DNA of 64,000 nucleotides from Dipetalonema caudispina (lineage: Eukaryota > Nematoda > Chromadorea > Rhabditida > Onchocercidae). The position numbers were made by a program, and so were the translations under genes. The notes under the pieces are model-generated. The model searched no databases. It worked only from the letters and a program-made list of their open reading frames with translations, and was not told the DNA's origin. Below are positions 29,963 to 44,971 of the stretch, piece after piece; within the stretch, counting starts at the first letter, position 1; every line of letters begins with the position of its first letter. The stretch covers positions 1 through 64,000 of the forward strand of contig JABVXV010000259.1 in assembly GCA_013365325.1 (NCBI GenBank). Reading direction: 5' to 3'.

Positions 29963-32903
29963 CGTAAACGGTTAAATCTAAGTACTTCTAATACTTATAA
30001 TGAAGCTTGCACACAAATTCAATCATTTAAATTAATAAAATATTTTCGGTAACAGTAATGGAATATGTCGGAAGAAGGAACAACGTCATCCTTATCTTAA
30101 CAACAACTGTGGCCATTTCTAGAATTACTAATAAGCACTCAATCAAGTGAGAATACAAGATGAGAGATATAGAGAAAAATGATGAATAACTTATGCTTTT
30201 CAAATTGTTAACAGATCAATGATGGGCTATATCTATTTGATTCACACTGCACAATGTGCTAATATTATTCATAGTACTGTTTGGTAACAACTTTTGATTA
30301 CTCCATTCTCTGCTAATCTAATGATCAACTATTTTTGCTAATTTTTGATCTCTAACCCCGTAGCATCGAGATGTAAATCCACCGCAATACCGCGGAAAAA
30401 CATCATTAGCAAGAGGATATTGAGAAAAAAAAAGTGTCAAAATGATGACTAGTCACTTTTCACATGAAGCAACTTTATTTTATAGAGTATTCATGGCCCA
30501 TTTAGTGTCTCGTTAAAATTAATCCATTAACCCAAACAATTTCATTTTATTACAATCAATGATTGAACGGATAATTGTGATAGTCAAAAGAAGGAAAGAT
30601 TGATAAGAAAGTATTGAATTGTGATAGTACTGTAATAGAGATTATATTGCTTTATATAGAATGGTATGTGCTAAATTAATGTGTATCGATGAATTTTACA
30701 ATGAATAATAATTAAATGAAAATGATTTAATTTAATAATTTAATCTAATATATTATAGTTATTATTTAATCTTATAATTAATACAGTTCTATATTTTTCA
30801 ATATTAAATATCGTTTAAATATTAAATATCGTTTCATATGATTACAATAATCCAATAATTGTTATATGTTCGTGCAGAATGATATGAAAGCATGAATTAA
30901 TTAATTTCTGCTTAGAAAAGGCAAAAAATTGTAAGTTTAAGCAAAAGTCAAAAACATTCACTCGAAGTTAACTGACCCTTAACCCGATTATGATGATGAT
31001 AGGTTTGTTATAAGCTATTATCTTGATAAGTAAACTTTGTAATATTTGATTAGTAGTAAAAGATGATCGATACGATATAAATATTTTGCTATAATATTTT
31101 GAATTGAGCCATCATTTTGTCAATTGGTATAAATCAATGAAGTAAACTTATTTCTTTTAAAAGTATTCATTGAATTTTTAATCGTTTTTTGCTTTATTTT
31201 TTGTAAATTTCCGTAATTGTTTGATTTTAATAATTTTAATTGGTTAAAATTATTTATAAAATGGCGATAGATAATAATAATGTTAACAGTAATAATTAAT
31301 GATTTAGTTGCGACAATGTAATTACTCATTGCAATATTGATAATTTTGGAAAAAATATATGACGACATATAGACTAATAATGGCAAAATTTGTGGATGAC
31401 AATTCTGTTGCAAAGAAAAAAACCACAATGAAGTTCAGAAATCCTGCTCCAAAATATAAGATATACCGCACAAACGACAAAAAAAAAAATAAAAAAAAAG
31501 TCATTAATTCTTAGATGCACAACTAAGATCTCAGCAAGTATCGAAATTTTGATTTGAAACACCCATTTGATCTTATAAATGATGTTTAATTGCAAATAAT
31601 GACAAGCATTAATTAATTTAATCGATTAAAGTGATTGTAAGATAAATTTCATTATAATTTGATGTTCAAAAAAAACTTTTTTTTCATTTTTTTTTTTCAT
31701 TAATTTAATGAAACTAAAACTTTCTACAGATGCAATTTTCTTTTTTTTATGGATCTATCATTTGCTAATTAAAAACAAATTATCATTCAGCGGCCTTAGT
31801 GATGTCATTTTTGTACTTCGTTCTTGAATTACCATTAGAACTTATTCATCATTATTTGTTACAGATAATTTCAAAATATATGCAAAAATTTTTAAATACA
31901 TTTTTGCATGATACATACAACAAATGACTTGAACTGAAATGAAATTTAATTCAAATTGAAAGATTTTTGCGAAAAGGAAGAAAAATGAGAAGTTCGATAA
32001 GAAGAAATAAACTGAAATAAGGATAGAGAAGTGCAAATATCAATTATTATTACCGTACTATCAAATTTCTCGTTAAGTCATTTTAGTGTTTCTCTACTCA
32101 AATCCTAAATCTGAATAGAACTGAATTCTGATATTATTATTTAAGAATGTCTGGAATAGTTCGGAAGTTAATCAAGGATTTTAATATCATTGAAATATTC
32201 TTTAATTTAACCGTATGATAGTACCGAAGAAGATTTCCTTCTACAATTGCTTCAATATTGTTCAATTTATTCTGATGACTTTCAAATTCTTTTAATAATT
32301 TGCAATGGATATTTGCAAACCATCGGAATATCATTTTCCAAAGCTAATCCATTATAATCATAGCTGTTAATCGATTGTTGTTATCATGATATCAACCTGA
32401 CAATCACTTATCCGTGGTATTTGAATCGTTAACTTTTGATATTAAGGCTCGAAATAATCAAACTTATTTTATAACTTAGTAGTCGGTAAAGGAAATGTCG
32501 AAAAAGTTCAATATCATGATTTTCTATTGCAAGAATTTGTGTTACGAGAGTAGCATAGCATTTGCTTATTTTATCATTTTTATTTATGCATTCCGATGTT
32601 AAGTCTCCTCAGTATCATAGATTAAAGCAGGCCTTTACATCATCTAGGCTTGTGGGAAATTGAATATTTATTATACTCCTTTACCCTCAAAAGGAAAAAA
32701 TGAAAATTTATAGAAGTTCTATGACGTCAAGAAATAGCACTCTGCTTAATGGCAACAAACACATCCTGTGGCCAAGCAAATCGATTTCTCTTAACCGATC
32801 TTTTGGCTCACTCCGCCCATATTACTACACTCAAACTCTAATCTTATCTGAAGCAAACCTTAAGCTATCAGTCAACTCTTTCTGAAATCTATAAGATGCA
32901 GTC
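28448..32903. other. Divergent intergenic region Arp3 / PAL
   Basis: The 5' ends of Arp3 (minus) and PAL (plus) face this 4.4-kb interval, so both promoters should lie here. No TATA or other element was recognised with confidence. It holds an (AT)31 microsatellite and otherwise AT-rich sequence. The last 200 bases before PAL are richer in C and may be 5' UTR. Confidence 0.5.
29899..29961. repeat. (AT)31 microsatellite
   Basis: A perfect alternating AT run of about 62 bases in the Arp3/PAL intergenic region. Confidence 0.97.
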
Positions 32904-35900
32904 ATGACTTGGACAATGATAACAATGCGAAATCATCACTTCTATAGTGGTTATTTGCACCTATTTTTCGTCATGGTACTAACCATCGATCAAACTATTC
33001 AAGAAACAGCTTTTGATTATAATTATAATTATAAGAATATTTATGGCGGAAATGGGAAATTCAGTGATGATAATGATAATAACGATGGTGACATTATTGA
33101 TGATGATAATCGAAACATTGCTCCATTTCAATATTATGAAGATTTGGATTATACAAATGACAAGGTTTTAATTTGTAATTAATAATGAATTAAGCTTTTT
33201 TGTTGTTCTCTTCTTTCATTCATTTATTGCTCAGTAAATTTTTATGTTTTTAATACTTTTTTTATTCATTTATCATTCGACATATCAATTATTGTCAATT
33301 CTTTCTCAGTAAATTAGTCATTTTTATCTTATAATATAATGTAATTCTATATAAAATGTCAATTTTCAGTTAAAATTTGTTCATTTATTTATTTTTTAGT
33401 GAAAAAATTTATCCATTTATTCATTTAAATATTAACAATCTTTGATTGAATATCCTCGTTTTCTTTACCTTCAATGTAGAATTTTAGGACATTACATAGA
33501 TTTTCTTCATTAGTTCCGTTAAATATTAGTTAATCTTTTTAAAAATTCAGGCTTATATTTTACCGGTCTCAAAACCAATTGGACAAGTGACAGGGCTTGG
33601 CATTAATTCACAAGGATATCTTATAGCCTTTCACAGAGCTGATCGAGTTTGGAATCAATGGTATGACAATGTTTTTTGCTTAGTCCGAAAAAAAAAAGTT
33701 CAAATTCCAAAAGTTGCTTTTAATTGTTAAAAATATTGCAAACGGAATTTTAATATATTATTCTTACATCTACATAGTATGAATTTGTTTTTGTAAAATC
33801 TATGGACAAAGTTTTGCCCAAAAAAAAAAAAAAAAATCTTAGGTAATATCTGATGAATTTCTTATGAATCTTATATGAAGCATTTTAAACAATAAGAATA
33901 AAATTTACACTTCGTAAATTGAATAAATTGGATAGAAATCAAGCACTATTAATCTTAATTTTAAATTCACTCTTTAATTACGTTATGTTTATTCTAGTGA
34001 AATAAAATGGATTGGTTCAGAGAAAACATCTGTCTGACAAGTAGAATTCAAATTTATTTAATGAATGGAATTAAAATACCATCATTTTACGTAATCATAT
34101 AAATCCTTTCAATTTTTTCTTCTTGAAAGACCTTTCGATTTTTGCTATATAGCTGATAAATTTCCGAATTTTCGTTATTTAGTTTATACATTTTTAGATT
34201 TTATTTGAAATCCATGCTTTTACATTTTTCTCTCTTAACAAAGGAAATATTAGAAACCACTAATTGGGGTTTTTTTTTCTGAGAAAGAAGTTTTCATAGT
34301 CGTGACAATTAAATAAAAAATTTTGTAGTTAAAAGAAAAGAAAATAATTAATTTGATTAATGATGATAGCATTTTGATTTCAGTATGGGACTACCGAGTG
34401 TTAGCATTTCTGGGAGTTTCTGATATTGAGTAGATAAAATGTTGTCATTCGCTGATTAATAACTAGTTAATCCTTTTCAAATTTTCGATGATATAACAAA
34501 ATGATTAAATAAATCATTTGTATAAATTGGATTAATAAGCCTCTTCCAAGAAGCCTTTCAAACAATTGCATCAGCTTCATTTAACAGCTGGTCCTCTTAA
34601 CTGATGGATGAATATACCTTATTGAATAATTAGATTGTGCTATATATATAGGATTTCTGAATTTAAGAAAAAAATTTTTATTTCGAATTTTCTTCAAAAA
34701 TTTGAAGGCAGAATAACTGATATAAAAAATGATTAGATATTTGATTTCTAATAAGCTGATTACTGCAATTGTCTAATTAGCATGTAGTTAACTATTTCAA
34801 ACAAAAATCATCGATAAAATTTTTGATTATATTATACATCAATATCTATTTATTAAATTGTATGCTTATTTGCTATTTCCATTTAAAAAAATAAAAGTTG
34901 ATGAAAAAAATCGAAAAATAATCAAGTATGTGTTGAATTGATGTAAATTTGCTTAAGTAAGTAATTTGCTAAGTGTTACTATCATTTTTGCTATTTAATT
35001 AAATTAACGCAAAGTTAAGATTTTGCTTCTTTAATCATCTGCAAAATTTTCCAATTATAATTTTGTAGCTAAGCATTGCGAAGAAATGAATTGCTACATA
35101 TAATCAATAATTTTTGTGATTTTGATTAATAATTTTTAAATTGATGACTAATAATTCGCGTAATAATGATTTTATCACAATGATGATTTTTGTCTTAGGT
35201 AACGTAATATGTGAATTATAGGTTATAATCAAAGCTTTAGGATTAATGGATGATCATTTACAACTGTTCATTCAAGTAAAATTTGACATAAAATATTCGA
35301 TCATTTTGTATCCTCACAACGAAATTACGAGTTTTATTTTCCACTATAAAACGATGAATTTTAGGTCATTTGATAAATACAACAAATTCAATGCAAGTCT
35401 TGGTCCAATAAAAAATGCGACTATCTATAAGATCGATCCACGTTCTGGCATAGTTATAGAGGAATTTGGCCAAGGCATCTTTTATATGCCACATGGGCTA
35501 ACTGTGGATAGCAATGATAATATTTGGGTGACAGACGTTGGATTACATCAGGTAAGATTAATGTGAATCATCAAATTTTGCAGAAATTTTGGAAAATTAA
35601 TTTACATTTTCCAGTTTGATATGTAATTTTTTGAGTTAGTTTGTTTATTAGTTTAATGGTGAAATTTCAAGGTATATCTTACAAGAAACAATTTTTGATG
35701 CTTAGCTTAGCTTTCCGTTATTTAAAAGATTACTTCAGGTATTCAAATATGACAAGAATTTCAAATTATTGATGAAACTGGGCGAACATCTGCAACCAGG
35801 CTCTGATAAGAAGCATTTTTGTAAACCGACCGATGTAGCGGTTGCCAATAATGGACATTTTTTTGTGGCTGACGGTTACTGCAATAGTAGAATCATGAAA

Positions 35901-38059
35901 TTTGATGAAAATGGCAAATTTTTAACAGAATTTGGTCATTCGAATGGTTCGTTTCTTAACTTTCGGTATTAACAATCAGCTGAATTCAGTGAAATGCTAA
36001 TAAATTTATGGTGGTTTAATTAGCAGAAATAATTAAGCAATACAGTATGTATACATTGAATGAATAGTAAAACATAGTAAAAAAATTAAGCTTTAAAAAA
36101 TAGTTAATTTTAAAATTTCAAAGTTATTAAAGCATTCGAGAAACATTATTAGTCGTTGTTGGAATTATATTGTATCCTACTCAATTTATCAAATTTTTCA
36201 TCGATAGATAGTTCTAAAAGTTATGGAAATAACTAAAATGTAAGATTTGTTATCTTGCAAACAGATTTTTTAACTTAAACAAGTTGTACTATTTCTGTCA
36301 TTTACTTCATCAAATATCTTACTTGTCATTACGATAAACAAAACTTTATGATATGTCGTAGAAAGGAGAATTATGGAATAAAGTGCAATGTACCGAGTTA
36401 TTACTCTTAGTTAACGATCATCAAAATTGCTCAAGCTGCTTGTAATAGGAATTCGTTAAGATTTTATGATTGTCAAATAGGATTGCAATTATCGTTTCCG
36501 TATCGGTTACAGAAGTTCTAATATCAATATTTTCGTAATATCTTCAAAATATACGTTATGCTTCAATATGCATGAAAAATAAAAGTGAAATGGAAACATC
36601 AAATATTAAAATTCCTTAATTTCAATGTTGATATTAGCAAAATATTCGAATAAGAACCATAAAAAAGCCTTGTAAACAAAAAAAAATGAAGAAAAAAATT
36701 GAAAAAATGTTCGAAAATTTGCGAAATCATTCATTTCCTTCTTTTTTTATTGTCACATATGAAATTAATTATTTCAACTAAACCAATGCCATATTTTGAC
36801 TATGAATAATAACCAAATAATATAATTATTTTAATAAAATTTACTAAAACAGTGATTGGAAAGTACTATTAAAAGGAAATTATAGCGAGCAATGCTATTA
36901 TTAAATTTCAAAATAATTTCTGTCGTTGTTTATTTTTTTGTGGATTTGAAATGTCAATAAAGCGAATTGTTAAAAGTGAGCAATGAAAATGGAATACAAA
37001 TCAAATTTTGGTCTAAATTCTTTTACGATAATTTGCACTAATTATTTCAGGTTTAGGTGAAGCAATCGGTAGCCAATTTTCGGTACCCCATTCGATAACC
37101 CTTATTGAGGATTTAAATTTGATTTGCGTGGCGGATCGTGAAAATGAACGGATCCAGTGCTTCAGTGCTGGCATTGCCGATGAACAACGAGCTTTACCAA
37201 CCGGAATGTTAATCACTAAAGCGGTAAATGTTGGTCGAATTTATGCAATTCGTGAAAAAAGTAAGTGATCGACTTTTTTCTTTTTCACTCCATTCTATTC
37301 ATCTTTTACTCACGAAATCATATATTTATGATCTCAGAAAAAATCTTAAAAAGTTTTAAAGTTTGATCTTTTCGTTGATAGTTCAAATTAATATATTGAA
37401 AAAAGAATAGCATATTTTCTAAAGATATGTTATTCAAAGATATTCAATTATTTATTTCCGAATATCAACTATTATCGGAATGTTTGATATGACTGTATAT
37501 CATAATATATCGTATAATCATAAAGTGATACAGTAAGTACCATATCAGTATAACGTGATCAGTACTATATCATTATGACATTGGTATATCAAGTATTATA
37601 TCATTGTAATGTGTATTAAATCATTATGGTATATGATAAATTAAGTTATTAATTATTATAAAACGAAACATCAATAATTAAGATAACCAAAATCTTGAAA
37701 TTTAATAAATTATTCGATATTTAGAACACTATTTGGTGGGTGTTACCGAATCAGACGGTGAAGGCATTGAACCACAATTATTTGTGATGGATATGAATAA
37801 TGGCAAAGCGAGTACTTTCATAAAGGTAATTTTCGAAATGAATTTTTTTGAAATTTAATCGAAAAATTGGATAGCTTTGTTTTTGAAAAGTTTTATTGAA
37901 AGGAAAAATAAGTTTTATTATTCAATTTCTTTTTTTTTTTTTTTTTTGTTTTAGGGAATCGAAAACGCTCATTGTTTAACAATTTCGGATGATGGCATAG
38001 TTTATGTTGGCCAAACTGGGCCGAAGCAAATCGTCCAAATTTCGCTACTCGATCAGTAA
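32904..38059 (+). CDS. pgal-1: Peptidyl-alpha-hydroxyglycine alpha-amidating lyase
   Basis: Seven exons, 32904-33164, 33551-33660, 35365-35551, 35739-35946, 37051-37260, 37725-37825 and 37955-38059, join in frame with GT-AG borders to 393 residues. PAL cleaves peptidyl-alpha-hydroxyglycine to an amidated peptide and glyoxylate, the second step of neuropeptide amidation in the secretory pathway. Residues about 13-30 are a signal peptide, and residues 40-85 are Asn/Asp/Tyr-rich and unconserved. The lyase is a six-bladed NHL-type propeller. It keeps FHRADRVW (catalytic Arg116), MPHGLTVD (His167), VADGYCNSRI (Tyr233), VPHSITL (His269), CVADRENERIQCF and a last-blade AHCLTI (His365), which match the zinc ligands and active-site Tyr and Arg of mammalian PAL. 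Cys pairs 214/234 and 281/292 match its two disulfides. No hydroxylase (PHM) domain is attached, so this is the monofunctional form, as in the nematode pgal-1 gene. Confidence 0.95.
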
Positions 38060-38149
38060 TGAATGTTGAAATCGGAATTCGATACTGAAACTAAAAATGA
38101 GCTTTTCGTATAAAAATTTAAATTCCTATTTATTCTTTCTCTTTCAGTT

Positions 38150-38155
38150 AATAAA
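38150..38155 (+). terminator. AATAAA polyadenylation signal of PAL
   Basis: A canonical AATAAA hexamer about 90 bases after the PAL stop codon, in AT-rich sequence. This position suits a short nematode 3' UTR. Other A-rich hexamers follow further down. Confidence 0.5.
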
Positions 38156-40790
38156 TATATGAAAAGTAAGCAGGTGATGGAATACGTACAAATGGAAATT
38201 AATTTTCTTCTTCTGTGACCGAAGTTTATATGTTTCAGTGCAACAAAAACAAAATAAAAAAAAAAGGAAGAAAAAATTCATTTAATTCAACGGCAATGAC
38301 GAGAAGTTCAAAACTCGATAGTCAAATTCAAATTTACAATTTCGAATAAAACCGTGCAAAATTAAGTAAAATTAAGAAAAATGATTAGTAATGCAATGGT
38401 TATTTGTTTAATTTTTGCAATTACCAATTCATTTTTGATTAATAACTTTTCATTTAAACAAAATGAAGATATGAATACTGATATACGAAATGAATCAATA
38501 TATCACTGCTTATCACTTAGCAATTAACACAGTTCACGTTATAAACTGATACCTAAAGAATTCATCATATTTTTTGTTTCTGTGATTATTTAATTAAAGT
38601 TATACTCAACTTTAAGTAACCAAAATTTTTCTAAACAAAATTACAAAATTCCTGTTACTCAAATTAAAATTCAACTATTGCTGCATAAGAAAACGTAAAA
38701 TATCCAGACGTTAAATTTCATTTAAAGGTCAATCAAAGTTCTTTGACTAAATTTTTTTTTTTTTTTTGAAAAAAATTATGAGCAATTTCTTGACAACATT
38801 CTAAGTTAACTAAACTAAAATTCCATTACCGTAATTTACGAAAACGTAAATTATTATGGCATTCAGTGATCGATCAAAATTTATAATAATGACAAACGAG
38901 TCTATGAGCAAGTTTAAAATGATGTTTTTAAATGAATTACGTTAAACGTAAAAACTGTAATCACAAATCTTTCGACTTCTTTTTTTTTTGTTTTATTGAA
39001 AATTTTTATAATCATATTTACTATTTTATTTCAAAACAACGTCTTAAATAATTTGAAAAGCAAAAATTTGACAATACGCAAATTATGTTTTTCATTTTAT
39101 TATTGTAATTCCATTTTTTGATCCATCTGAAAAATTTTAAAATTAAATTTATTAATACAATTTATGTAAATTTCTATATAAAAGCAGAATTTCGAATTTA
39201 TGAGATTCCATTACCTTTACCATCCATTAAAATACTTAGATAAAGTAAATTTTTGCTCGAAGAATGAATACTAATTGTTAGATATTTAGCAGAGATGATT
39301 AGAACAAACGAACGAAAGGAATGAAATTTGTGAGTGAAAGAAAAGAGTAAATATGTATATATCGATAGATAAGATTATTTGAAAAGTTTTTCGTCAAATA
39401 ATTTACCTAAAAAAAAAAATTATTTACAGCAAATTAACTAGCAATCTTCTTGGGATTAATTAATAAGTCGAATCATTCGATAGCTAATTTTTGTTTTTTT
39501 ACACCTTACTTTGTTAAAACTTAAATGATATGAACTGAAACGGTAAACAAAGGATTAATTAACTATGTTGACATGTAAATGGCTAAGTAAATTAGTAAAC
39601 AAAGAGTAAGCCAAGCTAGTTGTGCTGAAATTTTAATCGTGAAATAAAGTGGTAAACAACGATTAACACACCCTACTGATAAAAATAGGTACGATAAATT
39701 ATAATTTGAAATTTCGATGTCGTCAGATGTGATCAAGTTTTTTCATTTCATAAGGCTCATAACCTATTTCGTGTTTCATTTTAACTAAATGGTGAAATTT
39801 TGCCAGAGTCTTGTTTTAATTTGGCTTTCTATTTTCTTGACTACTTTGGGGTTATCTGGAAATCTTCGAAAATTTTACTTGAACATCACTTGATGCAGTA
39901 CTTAACCCTTAAATAATTAATTACTTTAATAATTTAGGATTGATAAACGTATGAAATAAAAATGAGTGACAAATGAATGAAACTTAAATATTCTTATTGC
40001 AAATAATTTTTTTAATTCCCTGACACTGTTTATATTAGAAATCATTTGATCATCAATTCACTTCTGCAATTTGTTTATTAGTTTTTTTTTTCTTCCTCTT
40101 TGTTGTATTTTCCCTTCTCTTTCAGAAATCAAAATATCAAATGGGGTGCCGTAATTAATAGACTAGATTAATTATTCAAAAAAAGTAACATCTGAAGAAA
40201 AAGCATGAAAAAAAAACATTCTTTGGTAGATATAAAACAAGTTTTTTAAATTAATTAGGCCTTGAAATAATTGACAGTTAGTTGTAGAGAATCATTTCTA
40301 AATTATTAGAACACAATTCAGTTTCAATCTCATTCGGAAAAATTATTTTCAATTATTTGCTATAATTAAAATTGAAGGAAATTTTAATTGTTTAAAAGCT
40401 ATTATCTCTATATATCAAAATAAATTTTATAAAAGTCAAAAAAAAAGTTTTTTCGTGGAAAAAATGAAGGAAAAATTATGTTAATAAAATATTATTAATA
40501 TTTGCAACAATTGAGAAAAAGCATATTTTTAAAGGAAAAACCAAAAATTTTCGATGTTTTCTGAATGGTTTTTAACCTTTCAAAAGAAAAAAAAATTTGC
40601 AATTTATTTTGCATAATCAAAGAAAAAGAAACTTTTGTGTGAGCTTTTTTTTTTTTTCTTAAAAGGGACGTAATATTTCAATATTATTCAATAAAAACGT
40701 AAAGCAAAAAGCTTTTCATATGAAATAAAAGGTTTGAAATTCCATGTTTTTTCCTTCTTTCTTTCTTTCCAAAAAGGCCTATATTGTTAG

Positions 40791-41150
40791 CTTTAGGCAA
40801 ACATACCTGTCTTACATTTTCATCCAGTAATATTTGTATAAGGATGGAAAATTGAATGAAAAGAGATTGATAGATTATATTTCAGGTTTTTCCAACAAAA
40901 CTTACCAACCGATTTGCAGGGAACGGAAATTGGCCTACAAATTGCAATGCCTATTGTTATTTGTATAAAGCACAAATACCTACAATGTCAGCTTAAACTT
41001 AAACAAACATATCCTGCCCACATTTCTATCCAGTAATATTTGTATAAGAAGGCAAAATTGAATAGAAAAGGTTGATGATTGTACTTTAGTTTTTCTAACA
41101 AAGGTTAACATAAAACGTAGGAAGAGAAAATTACAATGCCTATTATATTA
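40791..41150. repeat. Diverged tandem duplication, about 200 bp unit
   Basis: The order of motifs in 40791-40960 (AAACATACCTG, ATTTTCATCCAGTAATATTT, GTATAAGGATGG, TTTTTCCAACAAA, CAATGCCTATT) recurs at 40998-41150 as AAACATATCCTG, CAGTAATATTTGTATAAGAA, TTTTTCTAACAAA and CAATGCCTATT. The copies differ by substitutions and small gaps. Confidence 0.8.
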
Positions 41151-44100
41151 AGTATAATTCATCAAGCCTTCATTCATCCGTTAGAAATAAATTTCCTGCC
41201 TTAACTTCACTATCATCAATTTTTCGCTGCCTAACATTTTCATCAATCAATTGACTAATAGGTGTTATGTTTGATTCCAGATTTAAATCATTTTTTAGTA
41301 TTGTTTGCAACAATTTATTGAAATGGTAGTTTTATTTATTGAGATATTAATTTGAATTGTTTCTTAAATTTCCAAAATTGTTATTTGTTTGAACATTTAT
41401 AGGTAAGAATTCGAAAATTTTTGTTATTACTATTATTGTATTTTTCATTTTGTTTAAATAACTATGGCTTATTTTGCAATTGTTAGTTAGCGAAATTGTT
41501 TGGTATAATTTATAAGAAATGCAAATAATTAAGTTGTGAAATTGAGTAAAAGGATGATATTTTAAAAGATAAAAGAAGACGTAATAAAGGAATAATGGAA
41601 TATAACAGAAATATATTAGACCTAAAATACTTTAAAGAATTTAGGAGTGTTATTAAAGTTTGATGAAATTTATACCTATATTGTCTATGTAATACGTTTT
41701 TCTGAATTATCTAAAATATCATACTAATCAATCCAATTAAGTAATTATCATAACACTGTTAATATATTTTAATTTATTTTAGTATGACATCTGTCATATG
41801 ATTTTTAATATGGTTAATCATTGTTATTGTTGATATTTGAATAGAGTAAAGAAACAAAATCAAAATGAAACATTGTAGACAGACAAAAAAAAATGTATAA
41901 ATGAATGAATGCTTAATTGTAATTGAAATTCTAATCAGAAGAAAAAAGAAAAAAAATGAAACTCTTAATGAAATTTATGAATTATTATTTTATTAGTATG
42001 CAAAATATATTTATTAAAATGGACAAATTAAATGATAGAATTTGCCACTTTCATTTATTTGTTGAAAATTTGCTCCATTATTAATTGCTTTTAATCAAAT
42101 GATATTTTTTAAATTTATTTACTGCTAATATTTACACCAATCACACTAAAAATTAATGCATTTAAAGTTAGAATATGAACATATGCATTTATTTGTGTGA
42201 TAAAAACAAGTTTATTCGAAACAAATTTGACATACTTAATCCAAAGGAAATTTATTTGCAACAAGAAATTAGGCAAATAAATATTTAATAAATTTGTATG
42301 TAATTTTCATTCATTTATTTCGAGCAACCCAAACTGCTACTTTCATTTCCACTATTAAATTTCCCTTTCTTTAACGCACGAAGGTGGATTATAACAAATT
42401 TCCTAATGAAATTATTCATTTCTGAATGTTGAAACTTCTAAAATTCGCTCTTCATAAACTTCCTTTCTTCAATTTTTGAATTATTTAATTCGAAATGATT
42501 TCCCAAAAATTTTGCATATACAAATTAACTAATTTCGTCCAATCAACTTCTTTCTACATCGATAATAATTAATGTTACTTTTAATTGAGCTTTAGATTTT
42601 TGCTCCTCACTACAATTTATTTTCTCCTCATCTTCTTCCTGACAACAAGAAAACTTTTTCTAAACTACCAATTATTTCAGAATATATTCTGTCATTTACC
42701 TTCTTCTTCACCTATCTGATTTTTTGAGGAAAAAAAAAAAGATTCATTAGGAAAGAATTTTTATGTATTAGATGTAATAGACCTCATACAAATTAAATTT
42801 ATTCAAAAAATAAAACTTCTTTTTTTGTTAAAAAAAAAAATTTTTTTTTCTGTCGTGATGTTTTACGCTTGGTTACATTTAATCAATCACAAAGTTTGTT
42901 GAATTTATTGTTGCTACGTAAAAAAAATACAATAATGTAAATGATGGAACAAAAAAAAAAAAAAAAAAGTTTCTTTATAGATTAAATTATCAGTATGGCC
43001 AATCTATGATCAGTTAATTAGCAGTACTTGTGAGACTAATTTCGAATCATTCATCAACACTCAAATGTAGATTAATTTTCAACATAGTATACTTTAATAT
43101 AAAACAATTGTAAGTACTGCAAACCTAATTTTATCAATTCTTTTTTCGAATTTAGTGATGTTCTTAATGATAATTCATCTTTTTCCTTTTACTCATAACA
43201 TTTCTGAAATATTTTACATTTAAAAAAAAAAAAACCAATTTGTTATAATATATTAGCAATGCAGAATGTAGCTTTATCCAAGTCGAAAAGTCACTCTTTC
43301 AAGCTTGAATTTGGTATGCAGTCGTTCCTGATATGGAAAATATGTTTTAATATAAATGATCGGATAATTTTCAGATTGATCATTTTTATTATGGTATAAA
43401 ATATTTTTATAAATTTTTTTATTTCAATAAGTCATTCATTAATCCATTTGATGGCTAAATAATATTTAACTAATTTGAATACTATGAGAATATTAAGAGT
43501 ACTTAATTTTCAAATATTTTCAGATATACATATATATATAAACAAACTTTTGCATAAAATGATAGAAAAAAATGATTTCTAAAAACTAAAAAATAACTTT
43601 TCTTACCAAAAATAAATATTATTACTTATAAAGAAAGTATCCATCTATCAAATTATGCAAGTAAACGAAGTATCAAATTATTTTTTTAAAAAAATTTATG
43701 TTTAACAACAAAATAGTTATAGTGTTAGTTAACTTAAAGGGTAAGTACTTTTTTTTTTCGCATTTCTTACATTTTATTCTACTAGACACTACTAATACTA
43801 TTATTCTTGTGGAATTTAATATTGTTATTTAGTTTCTGAAAAACAATAATTCTATTATCAAATTAAATAATTATATAATTATTTTTATTCTTCTTATAAG
43901 TACTTTCTTTCTTTTTTTCCTTTTCTTTTTTCTGATTACTTCCGAAATTATTTTTCCTTCCTTCAATAATTACCTTTCTTTTTTTTTTTCTCTTTCAGGT
44001 GGAAAACCTTTCCTACTCGAAAAAAAAAAAAAATATATATATATAAAAGAAACAGGAATTCGCTTTTTAAACTTGTTTTATTACTGGAAATAAATTGAAC

Positions 44101-44971
44101 AAATAAGCAAGCAATAGTTGCTGTTATACTAATACTATTACTGCTACAATCGGATTTAATTTCACAAATTTTGGAAAATAAATGCAATTGCATTAAAAAT
44201 TCATTTCATTGTTAAACTTTTCATTGTTAAATTTTCATTCCATTGTTCAATTCATTTTTCACAATTCAACAATGTGAATGATAACTAATATGATTGTGAC
44301 AGCAATACTGAGTGAAATGATTATAATAATAATAAATAATAGTTTGATAAAAGTTTATTTAAAAATTTTTTTTTTTTTTTTTTTTTTTGCTATAAAATAG
44401 CTCTGTAAGATTGTTTTTATAGAAACAACAAACATTTTGAAATCAATGGGAGTAAAATCTATGTTTGATAAGTGCACTATCATCACATATTGTATTTGTT
44501 GTTTAATAAAATCAAAACTTATAATTATTCTAACTTACGTCATCCTTTTTGATATAAACATTAAAATTCATAATAGTACAAAAAATTAAATTCATAGATT
44601 GCACTTTTTTTTTTTTTTCTTTAATGAAAAATAGAAGCAACATATGCTAAAGATTTTATTTCACAGGATAATAGATCTCGATATTTGTTTATTCATCTAA
44701 TTTTCCTGATCGATATCACCTTGATGATATGATTTCGTATAAAATGTTATCAAATAGAATGTCTGTGCATGACTAACAGCGTCATTGTATTATAATTCTG
44801 CCTATGACACCCTTCTAATCTGTAATGTTGGGCCTATGTATTGTCACAAATTATTCAAAATTTCAGGATCATCACTACCAACCACGTGTATTTGTAGTTT
44901 TTACCTTTTTTTTTTTTTTGCCGCATCATTCCCTTTATAACTATCTATACTGTACTGTTGGATTATTTTCA

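Larger units (their letters stand above)
38060..44640. other. Gene-free AT-rich interval
   Basis: About 6.5 kb between PAL and the ZIP duplication with no exon recognised on either strand. It holds poly-A/T tracts and a diverged tandem duplication at 40791-41150. The first 100 bases are PAL 3' UTR. Confidence 0.5.
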
